Positions 59,135 through 64,000 of a stretch of 64,000 bases of DNA are shown in pieces (position 1 is the stretch's first letter; every line of letters begins with the position of its first letter). The stretch lies in the IMG/VR virus record IMGVR_UViG_3300044679_000013, positions 1 through 64,000 of that record; one strand, given 5' to 3'. The notes beneath the pieces are model-generated. The model made no database searches. It was not told the DNA's origin and saw only the letters and a program-made list of their open reading frames with translations. Made by a program: the position numbers and the translations under genes. The stretch comes from a virus.

Positions 59135-59161
59135 GACCAGTGGTCTCGTTAACCACTCGTC
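59135..59161 (-). repeat. 27-bp hairpin repeat, copy 5
   Basis: Minus-strand arms GACGAGTGGT and ACCACTGGTC pair at 9 of 10 positions around TAACGAG, the same centre as copy 3. AAAGGACTTATG follows. Confidence 0.8.
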
Positions 59162-59210
59162 TTTCTTCCGTTCCCCTGCAACTTCCTCAACAAAAGATTC
59201 CAAGCCGCTC

Positions 59211-59513
59211 TCACTTGCTCTTGAACGCATTCTTTATAAATTTAGCGATGGCGCGTTTGTTGGCCAGATATTGCTTCGGCCCCAAATATTCGCGCCGCGA
59301 TGATTCGAACTGCCTTTCGAGTTTCTTGAGAACACGCACGCTGTAATCGTGGAGATCGGCGATATTCCCGTGATTGCGCCCGTACTTTTCTATGGTTTCC
59401 CGATCCTGAAGAATTGAATTCCAGAGAGATTGATAGAGATAGTTGTAATCCTTCCACGTCACTTCGAGGCGCACCTTGAACGGTTTTTTCATGCTAATTG
59501 GCGAATCCCCCAT
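59211..59513 (-). CDS. Hypothetical protein
   Basis: AAAGGAGCAACCC precedes the ATG at 59513, so this start is preferred to the internal ATG at 59492. The 100-residue product is basic and helical with many Arg, Lys and Tyr. It overlaps the YqaJ gene by 25 bases and may be a partner of the recombination proteins. Confidence 0.65.
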   Translation of the reverse strand: MGDSPISMKKPFKVRLEVTWKDYNYLYQSLWNSILQDRETIEKYGRNHGNIADLHDYSVRVLKKLERQFESSRREYLGPKQYLANKRAIAKFIKNAFKSK

Positions 59514-60148
59514 GGGTTGCTCCTTTCAAACTCTCGAACTTGTTTTTCCATGGCCTCGACTTCGGTCAGGAATTGGCGGATTTCGGTTTCCATGATGGCA
59601 ATGAGTTCATCGTTGCGCTCGAATCGCTTCACGAATAACTGGAGGCCGGGAGGGAATCGCGGATCGAAGGAAACGAAGTCCACATACTCCCGTTCGCTGC
59701 AGGCCATTTCTGCTAGCATCTGTGGCTGGTATTCAATTGGTACGACGTTCTCTATCAGGTAGCGAAGGTGGGTTCTGGAAGTGGGGCATTTCACTTCCAA
59801 GAGGCCGTTTTCTCCGATTCGCCGATCTGGGGACGCACCGAACCATTTAATCTCGGGGTGCATGGCGAATCCGCCAGGTTCCAGCATTACGTCGCGCTCA
59901 ATCTCATAGGCAGCTACGGCGAATTGTTCGTTGTCGATGCCCCACTGCATTGCCGGGGAAACGTAGTTGTCGGCGTTCAGCCCAGTCAGGCGCTCGACTA
60001 CTAATTCCATGAGATAGTCTTGGCGTGCCGCACAATAGCCGCCCTTTTTGAGCTTGGTAACTACGTCGATGATGCGTGAGCCCGTACACATGCCCACACG
60101 CATTTTTAGCCAGTCTGCCGAGCCTTGTTCCACTTCTATGACAGGCAT
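59489..60148 (-). CDS. YqaJ-family exonuclease (lambda exonuclease-like)
   Basis: The 219-residue product matches YqaJ-type nucleases: QGSADWLKMRVGMCTGSR, MQWGIDNEQFAVAAYE, then GASPDRRI and LLEVKCP, the PD-(D/E)XK catalytic centre, and YQPQMLAEMACS. The size is typical. It makes 3' single strands for annealing by the ERF protein encoded just upstream. Confidence 0.9.
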   Translation of the reverse strand: MPVIEVEQGSADWLKMRVGMCTGSRIIDVVTKLKKGGYCAARQDYLMELVVERLTGLNADNYVSPAMQWGIDNEQFAVAAYEIERDVMLEPGGFAMHPEIKWFGASPDRRIGENGLLEVKCPTSRTHLRYLIENVVPIEYQPQMLAEMACSEREYVDFVSFDPRFPPGLQLFVKRFERNDELIAIMETEIRQFLTEVEAMEKQVREFERSNPWGIRQLA

Positions 60149-60213
60149 TAGAGTTCCGCCTTCCTGACTGGATGGCTAATAGCTCTTTCCAATCGCCAAT
60201 TCGCACCTATCAT
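60148..60213 (-). CDS. Possible 21-residue peptide
   Basis: The ATG follows the ERF stop directly, and the stop overlaps the YqaJ start (TAATG). The frame is basic with no motif. It may be a coupling peptide only. Confidence 0.25.
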   Translation of the reverse strand: MIGANWRLERAISHPVRKAEL

Positions 60214-60927
60214 TTACAGCTCCGATTTGCGCTTATCCTTCGCCGCGATGATTTGCGCTTTGGCATTTTTGTTGCTGTCGAATTTCTTGATGGCTTGGGT
60301 GTACATGGCCTTCAATTCCTCGACATTGCGCGAGTTCTCAATCCATTCAATTGCCTCAGTTAGATCGGCATTTGTAGCTCCCGCCCCGTTGCCATCGTCA
60401 TCCACATTGCCATCTGTCGAAGCCAGTCCGCAGATTGACTCGAACGTGCAAGCCTTCGCGTAGGTGATGGCAGACTTGATCTGCTGGATAGGATTCTTCG
60501 CCCCGGAGGTATCTGGCGGCACTGTCATGGAAACGGTTTCAAAGTGTCCGGCAATGTGAGTCACAATGCACGAAACCTTGATGCCGTTGGACTGATCCTG
60601 ATCCCATCGAATGCTCAATCCATGCTGGCTGAGATAGGGCGTGACCGTGGCAACCAATTTCCCGAGAGAAACGTACTTCGAGTCATACTGCTTATTCGTC
60701 TTGTCTCGGACAATCTTGATGGCGTGCGCCTTGAATGCACTCATCGCCTGCACGAAGGCTTTTCGAGCTTCGTTACGGTCGTGCCGCTCTTTCAGTTCCA
60801 ACAGTGATTGAAGTTTGGCAACATCAAACTCAGGCGACATAACCGCCCGTTCAATGATGTCCAATAGCGAATCAGGCTCCCTATTCGCCAATATCGGTGG
60901 TGGTGTCAAAACCAGTTCTTGCTCCAT
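60214..60927 (-). CDS. erf: ERF-family single-strand annealing protein
   Basis: The 237-residue product has the ERF pattern: FDVAKLQSLLELKERH, KAFVQAMSAFKAH, KYVSLGKLVATVTPYLSQHGLS, then the GAKNPIQQIKSAITYAKAC block. The C-terminal part is helical. With the YqaJ exonuclease next to it, it forms a recombination pair comparable to the lambda Red or P22 systems. Confidence 0.9.
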   Translation of the reverse strand: MEQELVLTPPPILANREPDSLLDIIERAVMSPEFDVAKLQSLLELKERHDRNEARKAFVQAMSAFKAHAIKIVRDKTNKQYDSKYVSLGKLVATVTPYLSQHGLSIRWDQDQSNGIKVSCIVTHIAGHFETVSMTVPPDTSGAKNPIQQIKSAITYAKACTFESICGLASTDGNVDDDGNGAGATNADLTEAIEWIENSRNVEELKAMYTQAIKKFDSNKNAKAQIIAAKDKRKSEL

Positions 60928-60956
60928 GTTGTCGGCCCCTCCCTAGGCCGAAAAAG

Positions 60957-61238
60957 TCACTTGCAAAGAATCTTTAAAGCCTCTTCGGTTGTCTCCACTA
61001 CGTCTACTTGGCCCTGCCAGTTATCGTGAAAGTCCTTTTCGTCGTTGGTTAGGCGGCGTTTACTTGGCGATTGATTTCCGTCCTTAATCTCGAAAAAGTA
61101 GTTATGGTTGCGCCAACCTACAGCGATGTCGGGTTTTCCAGAACCAAGGTCCGCCATGCTAAAAACTGTCGCGCCCATCTTCCGCAGATCGCGGACTATT
61201 TGGCTGTGATTGGCGTCTACTCTGCCGCGTATTCTCAT
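60957..61238 (-). CDS. VRR-NUC-type nuclease
   Basis: The 93-residue product has the small PD-(D/E)XK core: GKPDIAVGWRNHNYFFEIKDG, with a basic helix after it (SPSKRRLTNDE). It could be a Holliday-junction resolvase-like nuclease for recombination. It overlaps the next zinc gene by four bases. Confidence 0.85.
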   Translation of the reverse strand: MRIRGRVDANHSQIVRDLRKMGATVFSMADLGSGKPDIAVGWRNHNYFFEIKDGNQSPSKRRLTNDEKDFHDNWQGQVDVVETTEEALKILCK

Positions 61239-61492
61239 ACCAACTTCTTTCCTGACAGCAGTTGACTCTGCAATTTGTTAAGACAACTCTCGCCGCACAC
61301 TGGAAACTCGTTCGCTCGTCGCGGCGGCACATCTGGATTCAACGAAGTAATCGCGTACAGGATCGGCACTCCGTAACGGGTCCAAGCCATCTCATCTTCG
61401 GGTTGAACCACCAAGCAGAACCAGTGGTTGGCTTCGCCTTTGACGATTCCGCATCCGGCGCACGCTACTCGAACTGTGACGAAAGAGTTCAC
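61235..61492 (-). CDS. Zinc-binding protein
   Basis: The 85-residue product has CAGCG, a Cys-free middle with HWF, then CGESC, a C4 zinc site. It is coupled to both neighbours by 4-base overlaps. Confidence 0.7.
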   Translation of the reverse strand: MNSFVTVRVACAGCGIVKGEANHWFCLVVQPEDEMAWTRYGVPILYAITSLNPDVPPRRANEFPVCGESCLNKLQSQLLSGKKLV

Positions 61493-61737
61493 ACATCACC
61501 GCCGCTCATAATCGAGAATCCTTTCATCAATCGACATCCGATGCTGTACCGAGACTGCTCCACCGCGTCACGCTGCGGATTCTGCGGAAGAGAAACACGC
61601 CTAGTAGTTCGGAGTTGTAGTCCATTGGCTGTTCCCGTATTGCTAGAACCGCAAAATGGGCAATCCTCGAACACAAGTAGGCCACCGCCAAATTCCGTTT
61701 CGCCGTAAATATGGTGGCAAGCGCGGCAGTAGTTCAC
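61489..61737 (-). CDS. Zinc-ribbon protein
   Basis: A GTG overlaps the upstream stop (GTGA). The 82-residue product begins with CRACHHIYG and then has CPFCGS, a zinc ribbon. The frame is open further upstream but not as protein. Confidence 0.65.
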   Translation of the reverse strand: MNYCRACHHIYGETEFGGGLLVFEDCPFCGSSNTGTANGLQLRTTRRVSLPQNPQRDAVEQSRYSIGCRLMKGFSIMSGGDV

Positions 61738-61982
61738 AGTCCCAGCACCCCGTAAATCGCATTCACTACCCGGTTCACGTAAAAATGGCCGTTCAAAGCC
61801 ATCCACCAAAAGCAGTAGCCGCCGCCGATCCATGCTGCGACGTATCCGAGAATGGCGAGAAATGCCGAGTAGTTCATCTCCCGGCGCGGTTGCAAAGTTC
61901 GTTCCTGAATCGCTGGCTTCATAAAGAGTTCCTCCAGTTCTTCGTTTGACATGATTGGCGATCGATCCCACACGTAGCTCAC
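61734..61982 (-). CDS. Two-pass membrane protein
   Basis: A GTG after GGAGGCAGC overlaps the upstream stop. The 82-residue product has hydrophobic helices at about 40-58 and 62-80 and an acidic N-terminus. It may be a membrane-associated early factor. Confidence 0.6.
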   Translation of the reverse strand: MSYVWDRSPIMSNEELEELFMKPAIQERTLQPRREMNYSAFLAILGYVAAWIGGGYCFWWMALNGHFYVNRVVNAIYGVLGL

Positions 61983-62863
61983 GCTGCCTCCTTCGCCTTG
62001 ACGGGCTTGCCGAAAATATCTACTTCCCAAGTGGGGGCACAGACTCTCGGCGCTTTGATTTTGGTTGGATACTGTGGGTTCTTATGGACGACGATTTCTG
62101 AAACCTTGACGGGGCAGGCTACGAACTTGGTTCCCATCGAATCGAACTGCACGCACAGGGCTGGGTCAGGGCAGAAGTGCAAGCCGCCGCCGCATTCCGC
62201 TACGCCGTTATCCCAATCGTCAGCTTTAGCTGTTGTACCAGGTGCGTAAGACGTTCCGTGTTGGCTCTTGAAATCATCGCGGACGATCTTGTAAAGAGTG
62301 ACGACACCTTTAACGGACTTGACACCGTAATTATCGAGCCATTGTTTGGCGGTTGTCGGCCCCTTGTACTTGATCTGGACGCCGCCAGTAACCTTCGGAT
62401 TGCCCATGATTGTCACAGCTACTTGCTTTGAGGCCGTGACTTGCGAGGAATCGCAGGCCCTGACTTGCGAGGAACCGTAGGCCGTGACTTGCGAGGAACC
62501 GTAGGCCCTGACTTGCGAGTAATCGCAGGCCCTGACTTGCGAGGAATCGCAGGCCGTGACTTGCGAGTAATCGTAGGCCCTGACTTGCGAGGAATCGCAG
62601 GCCGTGACTTGCGAGGAATCGTAGGCCCTGACTTGCGAGGAATCGTAGGCCCTGACTTGCGAGGAATCGCAGGCCGTGACTTGCGAGGAACCGTAGGCCG
62701 TGACTTGCGAGGAACCGTAGGCCGTGACTTGCGAGTAATCGCAGGCCCTGACTTGCGAGGAATCGTAGACTTCGTAGGCGCCTTCGCGGACAACCGCGAT
62801 ATCTCCCTTGGTGCACACATCGTTCAGTTCCTGCTGTGATTTAACCTCGACCTCTTTCTTCAC
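61979..62863 (-). CDS. Octapeptide-repeat protein with C-terminal phage domain
   Basis: A GTG after GGAGGCTGC starts a 294-residue product. After about 35 residues, 14 copies of an eight-residue unit (SQV[TR]A[YC][DG][SY]) run to about residue 150, a probable beta-helix-like repeat. The C-terminal 110 residues have YKIVRDDFKSQHGTSYAPGT, ECGGGLHFCPDP and VCAPTWEVDI, a domain found beside such repeats in other phages. Function is unknown; a binding or sensor scaffold is possible. Confidence 0.75.
   Translation of the reverse strand: MKKEVEVKSQQELNDVCTKGDIAVVREGAYEVYDSSQVRACDYSQVTAYGSSQVTAYGSSQVTACDSSQVRAYDSSQVRAYDSSQVTACDSSQVRAYDYSQVTACDSSQVRACDYSQVRAYGSSQVTAYGSSQVRACDSSQVTASKQVAVTIMGNPKVTGGVQIKYKGPTTAKQWLDNYGVKSVKGVVTLYKIVRDDFKSQHGTSYAPGTTAKADDWDNGVAECGGGLHFCPDPALCVQFDSMGTKFVACPVKVSEIVVHKNPQYPTKIKAPRVCAPTWEVDIFGKPVKAKEAA
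62431..62770 (-). repeat. Tandem 24-bp repeat (14 units)
   Basis: The unit is 24 bases and repeats 14 times. Only four positions vary, each with two alternatives (Thr/Arg, Tyr/Cys, Gly/Asp, Ser/Tyr), each by a single base change. All three frames on both strands stay open because the unit length is divisible by three. Confidence 0.9.
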
Positions 62864-63018
62864 GCAGCCTCCTTCTTCACCTGCCGCAAATAGTCCTGAA
62901 TTGCTTCCTGCTCTGTCGTGCCCCAGCCGATGATTAAGACGTTCTCTCCGTAAGCAATCCAAACTCGGCCATCGGAATCTACTGGCGGGTAAACGTAAGC
63001 TGTGTTGACTTCGGTCAT
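62860..63018 (-). CDS. 52-residue hypothetical protein
   Basis: The ATG follows GAGGAGCAATGAGCA. The small product has a GRVWIAYGENVLIIGWG strand pair and a GTTEQEA helix, loosely HicB-like. Its C-terminal KEAA codons contain the GGAGG site for the next gene, and the stop overlaps that gene's GTG. Confidence 0.6.
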   Translation of the reverse strand: MTEVNTAYVYPPVDSDGRVWIAYGENVLIIGWGTTEQEAIQDYLRQVKKEAA

Positions 63019-63021
63019 TGC

Positions 63022-63474
63022 TCATTGCTCCTCTTGTTCGCACTGTTCGCATAGCGACCGAACGTGGCCGTGAATGCACTCACGCTCCTGCCAATCATCA
63101 GGAAGTTGGCACGGGCAAAGGCAACCCTGTCCAATGCAGTGATGGTGGATTCCGTGGATGCATTCTGCACAAACCGTTACTGCGACCCTGTTTACTCTGT
63201 GCATGTCAGTCAGGATGGCCTTCATTGTTTGCTTGGAAACGTCGCCTATTCTGATCGCTTCCAATTCAGTCACGGGCAAAGTCACCAGCTTCTTGATGCC
63301 CATTTCACGAACGTAGCAGCGCGGGTGAACGTAGCGGCGGTCTCGCTTCGGTACGGCATCCCCATGCACACAGATGAGCAGTGGGATCGCGGTAGTAGGA
63401 TCGGAAGGTTTGTAGATTCCAACCTTAGAACACAGGAGACACACGCGAAGCTTCCTAACCTCGTGGACGTTCAC
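63022..63474 (-). CDS. Zinc-rich hypothetical protein
   Basis: The 150-residue product has 13 Cys, with CLLC near the start, CAECIHG and CLCPC in the middle and CEQC at the end, together with several His. It probably binds two or more zinc ions. Function is unknown. Confidence 0.7.
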   Translation of the reverse strand: MNVHEVRKLRVCLLCSKVGIYKPSDPTTAIPLLICVHGDAVPKRDRRYVHPRCYVREMGIKKLVTLPVTELEAIRIGDVSKQTMKAILTDMHRVNRVAVTVCAECIHGIHHHCIGQGCLCPCQLPDDWQERECIHGHVRSLCEQCEQEEQ

Positions 63475-63580
63475 GCTTTGCCTTCTTTCTCTTCCGTGGC
63501 TTTGGCTGTTTCGACTTCGGGCGATAATTCAGAACTACATCGGCGATCTGCTCAAGAGCTTTCGGAGGTTTGCTCATCAT
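63455..63580 (-). CDS. 41-residue basic protein
   Basis: The ATG at 63580 is chosen over a longer open frame. The product ends in a run of Lys and Arg (PKPRKRKKAKRERPR), possibly nucleic acid-binding. It overlaps the next gene by 20 bases. Confidence 0.5.
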   Translation of the reverse strand: MMSKPPKALEQIADVVLNYRPKSKQPKPRKRKKAKRERPRG

Positions 63581-63593
63581 TGGGACACCGCCT

Positions 63594-63812
63594 CTAATTG
63601 TCGTAATACGAATCCCATCGCATTTGCGCGAAACTCTCTTGTTCTCGGTCGGCTCGACGCTCTTCTCGGTCACATTCGGACTGCAGCATTCGCCGATAGC
63701 GCGTTACGCACTTCATAGCCTCATCGCGAGTCCGGTAGAAGCGTGCCCGGAAACGGTTAACCTGCAACTCCCACAGACCAAACTTGCCGATAAAGTTAAG
63801 GGTGTAAGTCAT
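63594..63812 (-). CDS. Hypothetical protein
   Basis: The 72-residue product is Arg-rich with a helical middle and many Tyr. It overlaps the stop of the partial gene before it (ATGA). Function is unknown. Confidence 0.6.
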   Translation of the reverse strand: MTYTLNFIGKFGLWELQVNRFRARFYRTRDEAMKCVTRYRRMLQSECDREERRADREQESFAQMRWDSYYDN

Positions 63813-64000
63813 TGCCGCACCTCGCTATGCCGCAGACATCGAACAGATTCGCCCACAATGACTACTCCCGCCGAATGGCAATGATCCCCTGATCCTTCCC
63901 GGCTTCGCGGATCGACAAAATCGCAAAACAATGGCGAGAACTTTCGTTGGCCCATCGGCTCCGGCCAAGACTCAGGACACCAGCTGCCAAACTCAGAATG
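63809..64000 (-). CDS. Partial gene cut by the window edge
   Basis: An open frame runs from the right edge to a TGA that overlaps the next ATG. The sequence (SWCPESWPEPMGQRKF then FCDFVDPRS) looks like a real protein and has four Cys and three His. Its N-terminus is outside the window, showing that the genome continues. Confidence 0.55.
   Translation of the reverse strand, partial: HSEFGSWCPESWPEPMGQRKFSPLFCDFVDPRSREGSGDHCHSAGVVIVGESVRCLRHSEVRQ

Noticed and set aside
62431-62770. CRISPR array
   Set aside because: The repeats are contiguous 24-bp coding units with no spacers.
62431-62770. Diversity-generating retroelement target
   Set aside because: Variation is not limited to adenine-derived positions, and no reverse transcriptase gene or template repeat was seen.
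62331-62839. Open frames in other frames of the 24-bp repeat
   Set aside because: A unit divisible by three keeps all frames open. Only one frame continues into a recognised C-terminal domain and has a ribosome site.
1-64000. tRNA genes, rRNA, integrase and attachment sites
   Set aside because: No convincing cloverleaf, integrase motif or core-site repeat was found by eye; a tRNAscan run would be needed to exclude tRNAs fully.

Overview
The window is a 64 kb stretch of a tailed double-stranded DNA phage or prophage. It carries a large terminase, portal, scaffold-like protein, HK97-type major capsid candidate, ejection-type proteins and very large tail-spike or fibre proteins. No tape measure, tail sheath or major tail tube gene was seen, so a short-tailed (podovirus-like) virion is the simplest reading. 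Intermediate base composition, secreted proteins whose signal peptides end in Ala-Gln or Gly-Gln, a PEP-CTERM protein, choice-of-anchor D and divergent InlB-type domains together suggest an Acidobacteriota (Terriglobia-like) soil host; that is inference. The right edge cuts a gene, and no polymerase, helicase, primase or integrase is present, so the genome continues outside the window.

Layout. From 1 to about 10.05 kb a plus-strand arm holds about 30 short genes: a DNA methyltransferase, a HAD phosphatase, an HNH-type protein, four to six lipoproteins or exported proteins, many CxxC zinc-knuckle proteins, and a PEP-CTERM protein at its end. From 64 kb down to 9.99 kb almost everything is on the minus strand and runs toward the plus arm. 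In order of transcription these are: small zinc-binding proteins and an octapeptide-repeat protein (63.8-61.2 kb); recombination genes (VRR-NUC nuclease, ERF annealing protein, YqaJ exonuclease) and a PAPS-reductase-like protein (61.2-58.0 kb); holin-like, papain-like protease, DUF5675 and phosphoesterase genes (57.7-53.9 kb); small genes, a sigma-like factor and the small terminase (53.8-49.9 kb); the large terminase (48.5 kb); and portal, scaffold, capsid, adaptor, nozzle-like and ejection proteins (43-25.6 kb). A GroES-like co-chaperonin follows, then a chain of eight translationally coupled or closely packed genes for exported tail-type proteins (25.0-10.0 kb). A small plus-strand cassette (51.79-52.83 kb) with a textbook sigma-70 promoter interrupts the minus-strand region and abuts a truncated HicB-like gene.

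Three features stand out. (1) Seven near-identical copies of an 18-bp element with core GTTTARATAATC, all on the minus strand and all before capsid or tail transcription units, look like a late-promoter family. The phage encodes its own sigma-like factor just upstream, and two copies sit 1-2 bp from a start codon, which predicts leaderless messages. (2) An entire tail module is encoded with Sec signal peptides, which is very unusual for virion proteins. (3) A 27-bp hairpin with 10-bp arms recurs five times at gene starts in both the left and right arms, just ahead of the ribosome-binding site. Several genes shorter than 60 codons were found by reading overlaps (ATGA, GTGA, TAATG) and are listed.
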